Part shown: in pieces, positions 30,542 to 41,087 of the stretch
Layout of the letters: each line of letters opens with the position of its first letter
Numbering within the stretch: the first letter of the stretch is position 1
Origin: Burkholderiales bacterium
Lineage (GTDB): Bacteria; Pseudomonadota; Gammaproteobacteria; Burkholderiales; Burkholderiaceae_C
Reading direction: 5' to 3'
NCBI GenBank assembly: GCA_016000265.1
Contig: JAECRL010000010.1
Location: 95,872 to 159,871 of the forward strand
Length of the DNA: 64,000 nucleotides
The notes under the pieces: model-generated
Databases searched by the model: none
Seen by the model: only the letters and a program-made list of their open reading frames with translations
Told to the model about the DNA's origin: nothing
Position numbers and translations under genes: made by a program

Positions 30542-32959
30542 TCAGCGCTTGCCGCTCGATCGACCGCGGGGCGCGGCCTTTTTCCCCGCGGGCTTGCCGC
30601 GCGCGCCGCTCACGGCAGCCCCCACGGACACCCGCTCGCGCGACTTCGCCCCCGCCTTGGTGCCCGACGACTTGCCGGCCTTGGTCGCGCCCTTGGCCGC
30701 GCGCTTGACCTCGCGGTCCATTTCGCGGATGTCGGCCAACTCCTCCTGAGCGGAGGCCTCGCCAGGCCAGTCCTGCGCACTCGCGCGCTCGCCCGATTTG
30801 TCGCCCCCCCTGCCCTTGCGGCGAGGCGACGCCCCCCCCGACCCCGCACCGTTGCGGGCTGCGTCGGCGCCCTCGCGCACCAGGCGGAAATCGATCTTGC
30901 GGGTGTCCAGGTCGACGCGACTGACCTGAACGCGCACCCGCGCGCCCACGCCGTATCGAACGCCGCTGCGTTCGCCACGCAATTCCTGGCGGGCTTCGTC
31001 GAACCGGTAGTACTCGCCCCCCAGCTCCGTGATGTGGATCAAGCCCTCGACATACAAGCCATCGAGCTGAACGAACAAACCAAACGACGTCGCCGCGCTG
31101 ACCGTGCCGCCGTATTCCTCGCCCAGGCGTTCACGCATGAACATGCACTTGAGCCAGGCCTCGACGTCGCGCGAGGCCTCATCGGCCCGGCGCTCGTTGG
31201 CGCTGCAATGCACCCCCGCGGTCTCCCAGGCTGCGGCCTCAGCCGGCGGCAGCTTGATGCGTGCCGCGGCCTTGGTGGGCTGCTGAGGCAAGCCCTTGGC
31301 GGGCGCCCCTGCCCCACCCGGCTTGCGCTTGAAGTTGCCCACGGACGAGACGATGGATGCCGGCAGGATCAGGCTGTAGCGACCACTGCCCAGCAAGGAC
31401 TTGATGACACGGTGCACCAACAGGTCCGGGTAGCGGCGAATCGGGCTCGTGAAGTGGGTGTAGGCCTCATAGGCCAAACCAAAGTGCCCGCTGTTCGTCG
31501 GCGTGTAGATCGCCTGCTGCATGGACCTCAGCAACATGGTGTGGATCTGCATGGCGTCGGGCCGGTCCTTGGTGGCCTGCGCGATGGCCTGGAACTCACC
31601 CGGCTTGGGCTCATCCCCGATGCTCAAGCCCAGGCCCAAAGCCTTGAGGTAATTTTTGAGCACGTTGCGCTTCTCAGGGGTTGGCCCCTCGTGGACGCGG
31701 AACAGCGACGGGTGCTTGGCCCGCATGATGAAATCAGCCGAACACACGTTGGCCGCCAGCATGCACTCTTCAATGAGGCGGTGGGCGTCGGTGCGCACGC
31801 GCGGCACGATCTTGGCGATGCGGCCGTTGTCATCGCACACGATCTGCGTCTCGGTGGTCTCGAAGTCGACCGCGCCGCGCCCTGAGCGCGACTTGAGCAG
31901 CGCCCGATACACCTCGTGGAGGTGCAGCAGGTGCGGAACCAGGTCAGCGCGGCGCTGAGCCTCGGGGCCACGCGTGTTGCCCAGGATGGCCGCGACCTCG
32001 GTGTAGGTCAGGCGGGCGTGCGAGTTGATGACGGCCGGGAAAAACTGGTAAGCATGCAACTCCCCGTCGTGGGTGACGAGCATGTCGCACACCATCGACA
32101 GGCGCTCGACCTCAGGGTTCAGCGAGCACAGGCCGTTGGAGAGCTTCTCCGGCAGCATCGGGATGACGCGGCGCGGGAAGTAAACCGACGTGGCGCGCTC
32201 ATACGCATCGCGATCCAGGGGCTCACCCGGTTTGACGTAATGACTGACGTCCGCGATGGCCACGATCAGTCGCCAGGCATTCGGCGCCTTGCTGCGCCCC
32301 ACCGTGGCGGGCTCACAATAAACCGCGTCATCGAAGTCACGGGCGTCCTCGCCGTCGATCGTGACCAAAGGCACGTCGGTGAGGTCGATGCGCCCCTTTT
32401 TATCGATGGCGCGAACCTTCTCAGGCAACTTCGCGGCTTGCGCCAGCACATCGTCCCTGAAGCGATGCGGCACCTCGTATTTGCGGACCGCGATTTCGAT
32501 TTCCATGCCCGGATCGTCGATGCCACCCAGCACCTCGACGACCTTGCCGATCGGCTGAGACGTCAGAGATGGCGCTTCGGTCAACTCGACCGAAACCACC
32601 TGCCCGGGCTCGGCACCGGCCGTCGCTTTGGAAGGGATCAGGATGTCCTGGCCAAAGCGGCGGTCCTCCGGCGCAACCAGCCAGGCGCCCCCTTCATGAA
32701 GCAAGCGCCCGATGATGGGGGTTTTGCGCCGCTCGACGATCTCCAGCACCAGGCCCTCCGGCCGGCCTTTGCGATCGAAGCGAACCACCCTCACCTTCAC
32801 CCGGTCGCGATGCATCACGGCTCGCATTTCCTGCGGCGGCAGGTAGAGGCTGATCACGCCGTCGTCCGACGTGACGAAGCCATGCCCGTCGCGATGGCCT
32901 TGCACCGTGCCGGTGACCTCGCTCATCAAGTTCACGAATTGTGTTGTGGGTGTTGTCAT
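30542..32959 (-). CDS. rnr: Ribonuclease R lacking the N-terminal winged-helix domain
   Basis: 805-residue 3'-5' exoribonuclease of the RNB family. The chain starts directly in the first cold-shock domain (GTVQGHRDGHGFV), then CSD2, the RNB catalytic core with TIDGEDARDFDDAVYCE and LPEKLSNGLCSLNPEVERLS, and an S1 domain (GLFVQLDGLYVEGLIHITELG). A ~110-residue Lys/Arg/Ala-rich tail follows. The ~65-80-residue helix-turn-helix that precedes CSD1 in E. coli and Burkholderia RNase R is missing, and no frame up to the tRNA gene encodes it. Start ATG 32959 (MTTPTTQFVNLM) is assumed; ATG 32926 is the alternative. Confidence 0.94.
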   Translation of the reverse strand: MTTPTTQFVNLMSEVTGTVQGHRDGHGFVTSDDGVISLYLPPQEMRAVMHRDRVKVRVVRFDRKGRPEGLVLEIVERRKTPIIGRLLHEGGAWLVAPEDRRFGQDILIPSKATAGAEPGQVVSVELTEAPSLTSQPIGKVVEVLGGIDDPGMEIEIAVRKYEVPHRFRDDVLAQAAKLPEKVRAIDKKGRIDLTDVPLVTIDGEDARDFDDAVYCEPATVGRSKAPNAWRLIVAIADVSHYVKPGEPLDRDAYERATSVYFPRRVIPMLPEKLSNGLCSLNPEVERLSMVCDMLVTHDGELHAYQFFPAVINSHARLTYTEVAAILGNTRGPEAQRRADLVPHLLHLHEVYRALLKSRSGRGAVDFETTETQIVCDDNGRIAKIVPRVRTDAHRLIEECMLAANVCSADFIMRAKHPSLFRVHEGPTPEKRNVLKNYLKALGLGLSIGDEPKPGEFQAIAQATKDRPDAMQIHTMLLRSMQQAIYTPTNSGHFGLAYEAYTHFTSPIRRYPDLLVHRVIKSLLGSGRYSLILPASIVSSVGNFKRKPGGAGAPAKGLPQQPTKAAARIKLPPAEAAAWETAGVHCSANERRADEASRDVEAWLKCMFMRERLGEEYGGTVSAATSFGLFVQLDGLYVEGLIHITELGGEYYRFDEARQELRGERSGVRYGVGARVRVQVSRVDLDTRKIDFRLVREGADAARNGAGSGGASPRRKGRGGDKSGERASAQDWPGEASAQEELADIREMDREVKRAAKGATKAGKSSGTKAGAKSRERVSVGAAVSGARGKPAGKKAAPRGRSSGKR

Positions 32960-32982
32960 GGACAAGATTTTGATGCTAGAAT
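32953..32982 (+). promoter_or_regulatory. Candidate promoter of the first tRNA-Leu gene
   Basis: TTGTCA (32953-32958, 5 of 6), an 18-base spacer, and TAGAAT (32977-32982, 5 of 6) preceded by TGC, an extended -10. The -35 overlaps the rnr start codon on the other strand, so the two divergent starts interfere. The transcript would carry ~145 bases before the tRNA. Confidence 0.55.
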
Positions 32983-33005
32983 TTATGTCTTCGCTGATGC
33001 AGACA

Positions 33006-33017
33006 AACAAATTTGTT
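33006..33017. promoter_or_regulatory. 12-base perfect palindrome in the rnr / tRNA-Leu gap
   Basis: AACAAATTTGTT is its own reverse complement. It lies in an AT-rich island upstream of rnr and downstream of the tRNA promoter candidate. It could be an operator or simply reflect local AT content. Confidence 0.3.
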
Positions 33018-33133
33018 GAGCAAGCAGCACCCCGCAAGAGGTGGCGCTTGGTGGCAAGTGGCGAACAAGGTCCATGACGCAAAGCTTGAAACTTTGATGA
33101 ATCGATCTTGATGCAGATGGCAAATGAGCACCT

Positions 33134-33218
<85 letters not shown>

Positions 33219-33224
33219 CTTGAA

Positions 33225-33260
33225 GAGCCGCTTGATCGTTGATCAAGCGGCTTTTTCTTT
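33225..33260 (+). terminator. Intrinsic terminator of tRNA-Leu copy 1
   Basis: AGCCGCTTGATC (33226-33237), loop GTT, GATCAAGCGGCT (33241-33252): a perfect 12-bp stem followed by T5-C-T3. The same 33-base block (33225-33257) recurs after the second tRNA. Confidence 0.95.
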
Positions 33261-33474
33261 TGCCAAGCTTCCCCCGCCGATGCCCCAAGCAAGCGCTGCA
33301 GACGCAGCGAATCTGGGCGGGTCGCGAGGGAAAACGCAAAGAAGAAAAGCGCATGGGTGCCCCAGGGTACACCAAGCGCCTCGCAAGGACTCAGGGGTCG
33401 CGCAAAGCGCCCTGCCGCGCCGTGTCGCATGAACGTCACACAACTCGACTGAATCGGCAAAAACCGGGCGCTCA
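33261..33474. other. Spacer between the two tRNA-Leu units
   Basis: About 214 bases after the first terminator with no convincing gene, RNA or repeat. Short open frames on both strands show no ribosome site or homology. It is not a duplicate of the region upstream of the first tRNA, so the duplication covered little more than the tRNA and terminator. Confidence 0.5.
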
Positions 33475-33504
33475 TGGACAAGGCGCCGCAACCCGTGCTA
33501 GACT
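33475..33504 (+). promoter_or_regulatory. Promoter of the second tRNA-Leu gene
   Basis: TGGACA (33475-33480, 5 of 6), an 18-base spacer, and TAGACT (33499-33504) preceded by TGC. The predicted start near 33511 leaves a ~42-base leader. The arrangement (18-base spacer, TGC-TAGA) matches the promoter of copy 1. Confidence 0.65.
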
Positions 33505-33552
33505 ATCAGTCTTGATTCGTTGCAAACAACGTTTGTGTTGAATTAAGCACCT

Positions 33553-33637
<85 letters not shown>

Positions 33638-33645
33638 AACATGAT

Positions 33646-33678
33646 GAGCCGCTTGATCGTTGATCAAGCGGCTTTTTC
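33646..33678 (+). terminator. Intrinsic terminator of tRNA-Leu copy 2
   Basis: Same 12-bp stem as after copy 1 (33647-33658 with 33662-33673, loop GTT) followed by TTTTT. The 33 bases are identical to 33225-33257. Confidence 0.95.
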
Positions 33679-33716
33679 ATTTTGAGCAGCGCCATCCGGT
33701 CTTGCGCCTGCTCATG

Positions 33717-33740
33717 AAAAAAGCACCCCATGGGGTGCTT
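33717..33740 (-). terminator. Intrinsic terminator after the phosphoribosyltransferase
   Basis: AAGCACCCC (33721-33729) and GGGGTGCTT (33732-33740) around AT; on the minus strand the stem runs into six T. On the plus strand four T also follow, so it can work both ways. It ends the purA-side superoperon. Confidence 0.88.
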
Positions 33741-33779
33741 TTGCTTGACTCGGCCCGCACCCGGTGACCCGGGGCGTTT

Positions 33780-34298
33780 TCAGTGGCGTCGCTTGAGCAA
33801 GGCGTCCGGGCGAAGCGAGTCGTATTCTTCGAACGGCTGATGAATCCAGGGGCTCGTCGGCAGCATCTCAACGTGGTAATCGGGCGTGTAACTGGAGACG
33901 CCCTTGACCCAGATGACAGCCGAGCGCAACTCCTCGATGGCCGGCATCGCGCGCAAGCGATCGACCACCGCACGCAGCGTCACACCCGAGTCGGCCAGGT
34001 CATCGACCAGCAGCACCCGACCGGCCAATTGCCCTTTGGGCATCGTGATGTACTGAGCCATGTCCAGACGCCCCTGCAGGGTGCCGCCCTCGTCTCGATA
34101 GGAGCTGGTGGACATGATGCCCAGTGGTTTGTCGAACACACGCGACAGGATGTCTCCGGGGCGCAGGCCACCACGGGCCAGGCACAGGATCTGGTCGAAG
34201 GCCCACCCGGATTCGTGCACCTTCAAGGCCAGGCGCTCGATGAGCTGGTGATACTCCTCCCAGGACACATACAGGTGCTTGCCATCGTCGGTCAGCAT
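33780..34298 (-). CDS. Purine-type phosphoribosyltransferase
   Basis: 172-residue type I phosphoribosyltransferase. The PRPP loop VLLVDDLADSGVTLRAV is clear, and the N-terminal CLARGGLRPGDILSR resembles xanthine/hypoxanthine PRTs. The start at 34298 (MLTDDGKHLYVSWEEY) has AGAGGA 7 bases upstream. It follows purA by 40 bases, which suits a purine salvage role; the exact base is not determined. Last gene of the operon. Confidence 0.9.
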   Translation of the reverse strand: MLTDDGKHLYVSWEEYHQLIERLALKVHESGWAFDQILCLARGGLRPGDILSRVFDKPLGIMSTSSYRDEGGTLQGRLDMAQYITMPKGQLAGRVLLVDDLADSGVTLRAVVDRLRAMPAIEELRSAVIWVKGVSSYTPDYHVEMLPTSPWIHQPFEEYDSLRPDALLKRRH

Positions 34299-34338
34299 GG
34301 ACATTCCTCTGTTGAACAGGTGCATGAATCGGCCGAAA

Positions 34339-35724
<1,386 letters not shown>

Positions 35725-36918
35725 TCAGCGAGCCTGCACCGTCCAACGTCCATCGACGAGGGCGAGTTCTCGATCGCACTCGAATTCCTGGACATCGTGT
35801 TCATGTCCGGGCAGCACGCACACCACGGTGTGGCCCTGCCCCCTGAGATCGCGCACGGCCTGGCGCAAGGCGGGGTCCTGACCCCAGGGCGCCAGGATGG
35901 CCTGACGCGCGGCAGCGGCCTCGCGACCGGCCAGCACGTCGCCCAGGACCTTGAGGTCCAGGCTGAAGCCCACGGCCGGGCGGCGGCGGCCGAACACCGC
36001 CCCCACCTCGTCGTAGCGACCACCGCGCACCAGTGCGTCAGCATGGCCCGAGCCGTAGACGGCAAAGCGGGTGCCGCTGTAGTAGGCGTAGCCGCTGAGG
36101 TCAGACAGGTCGAAGCCGACCTTGACCTCCGGGCGAACGGCGCGCAAGTGCCCCGCCAACCAGGTGAGGTCATCCAGGGCGGCGGAGACCAGGGCGTGTG
36201 CAGGCAAGACCTGACGCGCTTCGGTCAACACGCTGTCGTCGCCATAGAGGCGCGTGAGCGCGACCAGCACGGCCTCGGCCCGGGGGGATGCGGCCAGTGC
36301 ACCTTGGCGCGCCAAGGTGCGCAAGGTGCCAACGTCTTTGCTGGAGATCGCGGCGATGACGGCCTCGTGCTCAGCGACCGGCAACTCACTCACACCCAAG
36401 CCCGCCAGCACGCCCTGAAGCAAGCGGACGTCTGCGAGGTCCATGACGAGGCCGGACAGGCCCGCGGCCTGCAGGCCGTCGAGGGCCAGTTCAGCGGCCT
36501 CGAGATCGGCCTCCAGCCCGGCGTGGCCGTAGATTTCAGCGCCCCATTGGAGGGGCTCGCGACTGGCGTGGGGGCTGGCCGGGCGGGTGTGCAGAACCGG
36601 GCCGCAATAGCACAGCCGGGTCACGCCCTGGCGGTTGAGCAAGTGGGCGTCGATGCGGGCGACCTGAGGCGTTGCGTCCGCGCGCACCCCGAGCGTTCGC
36701 CCGCTGAGCTGGTCGACGAGCTTGAAGGTCTTGAGGTCCAGCGCGTGACCCGTGCCGGACAGGAGCGACTCCAGGTGCTCCAGCAGCGGGGGCATGACGA
36801 GTTCGAAGCCGTAGCCACGGGCCACGTCCAGCCAGACGCGGCGCAACTCTTCCAGACGTCGGGCCTGAGAAGGCAAGACGTCGGCGATGTGCTCTGGCAA
36901 CAGCCAAGCAGACGACAT
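35725..36918 (-). CDS. hisZ: ATP phosphoribosyltransferase regulatory subunit
   Basis: 397-residue HisRS-like protein without aminoacylation role that activates the short form of HisG, the first enzyme of histidine synthesis. It begins [19 protein letters not shown]; motif-like segments are [15 protein letters not shown] and [16 protein letters not shown]. hisG is not in the window. True HisS is encoded separately at 44426-45721. The ATG at 36918 matches family starts. Confidence 0.94.
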   Translation of the reverse strand: MSSAWLLPEHIADVLPSQARRLEELRRVWLDVARGYGFELVMPPLLEHLESLLSGTGHALDLKTFKLVDQLSGRTLGVRADATPQVARIDAHLLNRQGVTRLCYCGPVLHTRPASPHASREPLQWGAEIYGHAGLEADLEAAELALDGLQAAGLSGLVMDLADVRLLQGVLAGLGVSELPVAEHEAVIAAISSKDVGTLRTLARQGALAASPRAEAVLVALTRLYGDDSVLTEARQVLPAHALVSAALDDLTWLAGHLRAVRPEVKVGFDLSDLSGYAYYSGTRFAVYGSGHADALVRGGRYDEVGAVFGRRRPAVGFSLDLKVLGDVLAGREAAAARQAILAPWGQDPALRQAVRDLRGQGHTVVCVLPGHEHDVQEFECDRELALVDGRWTVQAR

Positions 36919-36989
36919 AGAAAAACGTGTGGGGGTTAAAACGGAGATTCTACCGGCTGAACGCGACAGATTCAGGAAAAAGTCGGGGC

Positions 36990-37172
36990 TCAGAGCACCC
37001 ACAACATCACGAGGCCGGCGATCATGCTGATCAGGCCAAAGGTCCGGATCTGCTGTTCAGGCAGTTGCAGCAACTGCTCGAACATCCGCCTCCAGCCCCC
37101 AGGGTTGAGGGCGGGCATGAGGCCCTCGAGCACGAGCACGAGGGCCAGGGCCATCCAGAGGGCATCGGCCAT
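36990..37172 (-). CDS. Small DUF2065 inner-membrane protein
   Basis: 60-residue protein with two hydrophobic segments ([19 protein letters not shown] and [17 protein letters not shown]) around a short polar loop. This family (YjeT-like) sits next to hflC in many proteobacteria; function unknown. An AAGG precedes the ATG. Confidence 0.88.
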   Translation of the reverse strand: MADALWMALALVLVLEGLMPALNPGGWRRMFEQLLQLPEQQIRTFGLISMIAGLVMLWVL

Positions 37173-37213
37173 GAGTCGCCTTCAGGCAGGCGCCCGGGCA
37201 GGACTCAGGGCGG

Positions 37214-38101
37214 TCATTTCTTGGGTGCAGCCGCCGGACCGCTGCCGCGCAGGGTGCGGAAGAAGTCGCTGCTGGGGTCCAGAACCATCACATCGGACTT
37301 GCTGCGGAAGGTGGCGCGGTAGGCCTCCAGGCTGCGGTAGAACTGCGCAAACTGAGGGTCGCGCCCGAAGGACTCGGAGTACAAGGCAGATGCCTTGGCA
37401 TCGCCCTCACCCTTGATTTTCTGCGCATCGCGGTAGGCTTCAGCCACGATGATTTCCCGCTGGCGGTCGGCATCGGCTCGGATCTTCTCGCCTTCGGCGG
37501 TGCCGGTGGAGCGCAACTCGTTGGCCACGCGCTTGCGTTCGGACTCCATGCGGCGGTAGACGGAGTCGGTGATCTGGGCAGAAAAGTCGACGCGCTTGAT
37601 TCGCACGTCCACCACCTCGATGCCGAAGCTGCGGGCCTCGTCGGCCAGGCGCTTGACCACGCCCTGCATGACCTTCTCGCGCTCGGCCGACAGCATCGCG
37701 CCCACGGTGCGCTTGGTCACCTCGCCGTTGAGGGCATCCTGCACGACGGGCGAGAGCTTGTTTTCGAGGTTGCGGATGTCAACGCCGTTGTTGCGGATGA
37801 ACTGTTTCGGGTCCGTGATGCGCCATTTCACCAGCCAGTCGATGACCAGGCTCTTCTTTTCGGCGGTGAAGATGGGGCGGGACTCGGGGCTGTCGAGCGT
37901 CTGGATGCGGCGATCCAGGAAGACGACGTTCTGCAGGGGCGCAGGCAGCTTGGCCTTCAGGCCAGGCTCGGCGATCACTTCCTTGATCTCACCCAGGGCG
38001 TAGACGACGGCGAACTGGCGCTGATCGACCACGAAAAGGGTCGACGCGGCCAGGATGACGGCCAGCAAGACGCCGACCAAAATGGTGCCAATGCGATTCA
38101 T
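37214..38101 (-). CDS. hflC: FtsH modulator HflC
   Basis: 295-residue SPFH/PHB protein. One N-terminal membrane anchor (residues ~5-25) is followed by the PHB domain (VVDQRQFAVVYALGEIKEVI) and a helical region rich in charged residues (MESERKRVANELRSTGTAEG). With HflK it forms a membrane cage around FtsH. It follows hflK after 32 bases. Confidence 0.97.
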   Translation of the reverse strand: MNRIGTILVGVLLAVILAASTLFVVDQRQFAVVYALGEIKEVIAEPGLKAKLPAPLQNVVFLDRRIQTLDSPESRPIFTAEKKSLVIDWLVKWRITDPKQFIRNNGVDIRNLENKLSPVVQDALNGEVTKRTVGAMLSAEREKVMQGVVKRLADEARSFGIEVVDVRIKRVDFSAQITDSVYRRMESERKRVANELRSTGTAEGEKIRADADRQREIIVAEAYRDAQKIKGEGDAKASALYSESFGRDPQFAQFYRSLEAYRATFRSKSDVMVLDPSSDFFRTLRGSGPAAAPKK

Positions 38102-38133
38102 GTCAAGTTCCTTGCGAAGGTGGCACGAGGGGC

Positions 38134-39477
38134 TCAGCGACCGTCGCGGTCACGGCTGCGGCCGCTGTCGCGGGCTCGCGGGTCCTGGATGGCGTTGCCG
38201 CTGGCCAGGGGCGCCGAGGTTTCGGCCGGCTGGCTGCTCGCGGCCGCAGGCGCCACCGCAGCGGTGGCACCACCACCGTTCATCTGCATCAATTTGTCGA
38301 GCGGGAGGTACAGCAGGTTGGAGCCCTGTCGGGAGTCCACCATGACCTTCGTCACGTTGCTGTAGACCTGCTGCATGGTGTCGATGTAGAGGCGGTCACG
38401 TGTGACGGCGGGCGCCTTCTGGTACTCGGTCAACACCGCCTTGAAGCGCTGCGAATCACCCTCCGCCTGAGCGACAACGCGAGCGGAATAGCCCGCGGCC
38501 TCTTCACGCAGGCGAGCGGCCGTGCCCTGGGCCTTGGGAATCACGTCGTTGGCGTACGCTTGGCCTTCGTTCTTGAGGCGCTCTCGGTCGGCACCCGCCT
38601 TGAAGGCGTCGTCGAACGCCGCCTGCACCTGCTCGGGGGCCTGCACGCTTTGCACGTTGACATTGGCCACGATCACCCCGGCCTTGAGCTTGTTGAGCTG
38701 TGCCTGGATCGACTTGACCAGGTCGGTGGCGATGGCGTCACGTTGCTCATAAAGCACGGAGTCCATGGTGCTGTTGCCCACGATCTCACGCACGGCCGAC
38801 TCGGAGGCCTGGAGCACGGCCTCGTCGGGGCTGCGGTTCTCGAACAGGTACTGCCTCGCGTCCGAGAGGCGGTACTGGACGGTGAAGCGGATGTCGACGA
38901 TGTTTTCGTCGCGGGTGAGCATGGACGAGTCGCGCAGGCCGGTGGCCTGCATGACGGAATTGCTGCCCACATCAATGGAGCGCAATTGCGTCAGGTTGAC
39001 GATTTCGTGACTCTGGAAGGGATACGGCCCGCGCCACTGGATGCCGGCGTCCACGTTGTGGCTGAAACGCCCGAAGGACATCACCACGGCCTGCTGGCCT
39101 TCCTGGACGATGAACACGCCGCTGCCCAGCCACACCAGGGCCACCAGGCCCACGATCAGGCCAGCGCCGATGCCCGCGCCGGTCGGATCCGGCGTCATGC
39201 TGCCGCCGGGGCCGTTGTCACCGCCGCCTTTGCCAGCGAACAGGCCGCTGAGCTTGCGGTTGAAGTCGCGCCAGAGTTCGTCCAGATCGGGTGGGCCGTC
39301 GTTGCGGCTGTTGTACATGGCGGTGTCCTCGCGGCGAGCGCCGAGCGACCACATCGCGCGCCGGGAGACGCCCGCGACGAGCTCCAGCGCGGCACGCGCC
39401 GCGTGGCTCAGGCGGGAAGGCAGGGCCAGACCGGTCTTGGCGGGCGCAGCACCCGCATCCATGGCATGCATGTTCAT
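38134..39477 (-). CDS. hflK: FtsH modulator HflK
   Basis: 447-residue partner of HflC. The chain has a ~100-residue cytosolic N-terminus with PPDLDELWRDFNRKLSGLFAG, one membrane span (~105-125), the PHB domain and a coiled region. The ATG at 39477 overlaps the hflX stop by 4 bases (ATGA), favouring this start; ATG 39318 (MYNSRNDGPPDLDEL) is an alternative. Ends with an Arg/Asp-rich tail. Confidence 0.96.
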   Translation of the reverse strand: MNMHAMDAGAAPAKTGLALPSRLSHAARAALELVAGVSRRAMWSLGARREDTAMYNSRNDGPPDLDELWRDFNRKLSGLFAGKGGGDNGPGGSMTPDPTGAGIGAGLIVGLVALVWLGSGVFIVQEGQQAVVMSFGRFSHNVDAGIQWRGPYPFQSHEIVNLTQLRSIDVGSNSVMQATGLRDSSMLTRDENIVDIRFTVQYRLSDARQYLFENRSPDEAVLQASESAVREIVGNSTMDSVLYEQRDAIATDLVKSIQAQLNKLKAGVIVANVNVQSVQAPEQVQAAFDDAFKAGADRERLKNEGQAYANDVIPKAQGTAARLREEAAGYSARVVAQAEGDSQRFKAVLTEYQKAPAVTRDRLYIDTMQQVYSNVTKVMVDSRQGSNLLYLPLDKLMQMNGGGATAAVAPAAASSQPAETSAPLASGNAIQDPRARDSGRSRDRDGR

Positions 39478-40724
39478 GATTGGACGGATTGAGGGGGGGA
39501 CGGCAACCCGTCGGGTGCCGCATCTTCGGAAGCATTGTGCATGTCGAAACGGGGGTCGACGGGACGGTGAGCGAGTGAATCGCCTTCCAGTCCATTCAAG
39601 GCCGCTTCAGCGAGCACCTCGCGCAACACATCGAGGCCCTGGCCTTTGAGCGCGCTGACGAAAACCCGCACGCAGCGACGCCCGGAGGGCAGCTCGTAGA
39701 GGTCCCGGGCGTGACGAGGCTGCTGGTGCTCCGGCAGGCTGTCGCATTTGTTGAACACCAGCACCTGCGGCAACTGGCCGGCCCCGATGCTGTCGAGCAC
39801 GCGCAGCACCTCGTCGATCTGCTCGTGCAGAACCGGACTGGCGGCGTCCACCACGTGCAGCAAGAGGTCCGCCTCAGCGGCCTCCTGGAGGGTCGCCTCA
39901 AACGATTCGACGAGGCTGTGCGGCAGGTCGCGAATGAAACCGACGGTGTCGGAGAGCGTGACGCTGCGCTGGGCCTGCGCGAGGTACATCTGGCGGGTGG
40001 TGGTGTCCAGCGTGGCAAAGAGCTGATCGGCGGCGTAACTGCCGGCCTTGGTGAAGGCGTTGAACAGCGTGGACTTGCCGGCGTTGGTGTAGCCAACCAG
40101 GGAGACGCGGAAGGTGTCGGTGCGCTCGCGTGAACGGCGCTGGGTGTTGCGCTGGCGTTTGACCTTGCCCAGCCGCTCTTTGAGCGACTTGATCTTCTGG
40201 TCGATCATGCGGCGATCGAGCTCGATCTGGGTCTCACCCGGACCACCACGGTGGCCCACGCCCCCACGCTGACGCTCCAGGTGCGACCAGCGTCGCACCA
40301 GGCGGGTGGAGAGGTATTGGAGGCGAGCGAGTTCGACCTGAAGCTTGCCCTCGTGGCTGCGGGCGCGGGCACCGAAGATTTCGAGGATGAGGCCGGTGCG
40401 ATCGAGGACCTCCACGCCGATGTGGCGCTCGAGGTTGCGCTGCTGCGCCGGCGACAAGGCTTGATCGAAGATCACGCCATGCGCCTGGTAGAGGGTGACG
40501 ATGTCCTTGATTTCGTCGGCTTTGCCAGAGCCCACGAAGAAGGCGGCGTCGGGCGCGCGTCGTTTGGCTGTGACCTTGGCGACGGGCTGGTCGCCAGCCG
40601 ACTCGGCCAACAAAGCCAGCTCGTCGAGCGTCGGGTCAAAGGAAGAGCCGGGACCGAAGTCCACCCCGACCAGGACCACCCGGGGGTCGCCTGAAGAAGG
40701 GGTGTCGTGAGGAGTGGGTGACAA
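39474..40724 (-). CDS. hflX: Ribosome-associated GTPase HflX
   Basis: 416-residue GTPase that splits stalled or heat-damaged ribosomes. N-terminal HflX domain with FVGSGKADEI and FDQALSPAQQRNLE, a glycine-rich linker (RGGVGHRGGPGETQIELDRR), then the G domain with GYTNAGKSTLFNAF and DTVGFI. The start is uncertain: TTG at 40724 opens the frame and has no good ribosome site, but no better codon precedes the conserved VVLVGVDFG. Confidence 0.95.
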   Translation of the reverse strand: MSPTPHDTPSSGDPRVVLVGVDFGPGSSFDPTLDELALLAESAGDQPVAKVTAKRRAPDAAFFVGSGKADEIKDIVTLYQAHGVIFDQALSPAQQRNLERHIGVEVLDRTGLILEIFGARARSHEGKLQVELARLQYLSTRLVRRWSHLERQRGGVGHRGGPGETQIELDRRMIDQKIKSLKERLGKVKRQRNTQRRSRERTDTFRVSLVGYTNAGKSTLFNAFTKAGSYAADQLFATLDTTTRQMYLAQAQRSVTLSDTVGFIRDLPHSLVESFEATLQEAAEADLLLHVVDAASPVLHEQIDEVLRVLDSIGAGQLPQVLVFNKCDSLPEHQQPRHARDLYELPSGRRCVRVFVSALKGQGLDVLREVLAEAALNGLEGDSLAHRPVDPRFDMHNASEDAAPDGLPSPPQSVQS

Positions 40725-40771
40725 GTTGGGCGTGTCGAGGTCGGCGAAGGGTCAGTCGGCCCGAAGACCGA

Positions 40772-41011
40772 TCAGGCTTCTTCGCTGTCGTTGGCGTGGA
40801 AGTTCACGGCACGGCCGGGCACGACGGTGGAAATTGCGTGCTTGTAGACCATTTGCGTGACGGTGTTGCGCAGCAGGACCACGTACTGATCGAAGGATTC
40901 GATGTGACCTTGCAGCTTGATGCCGTTGACCAGGTAGATGGACACTGGCACGTGCTCGCGGCGCAGAAGGTTCAGGAAGGGGTCTTGTAGGAGTTGCCCT
41001 TTGTTGCTCAC
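40772..41011 (-). CDS. hfq: RNA chaperone Hfq
   Basis: 79-residue Sm-like hexameric RNA chaperone. [20 protein letters not shown], then [20 protein letters not shown] and the Sm2 motif YKHAIST are diagnostic. It starts with GTG at 41011 with GGAG upstream. The C-terminal tail is short (~12 residues), as in many betaproteobacteria. Upstream of hflX as usual. Confidence 0.98.
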   Translation of the reverse strand: MSNKGQLLQDPFLNLLRREHVPVSIYLVNGIKLQGHIESFDQYVVLLRNTVTQMVYKHAISTVVPGRAVNFHANDSEEA

Positions 41012-41087
41012 GATATGCTCCGTGTTGAAAAAAATGATCGAGTGGTCACCTTAACACAGTCCTTGTCGGACAAGTGCCCCTGCCCCG

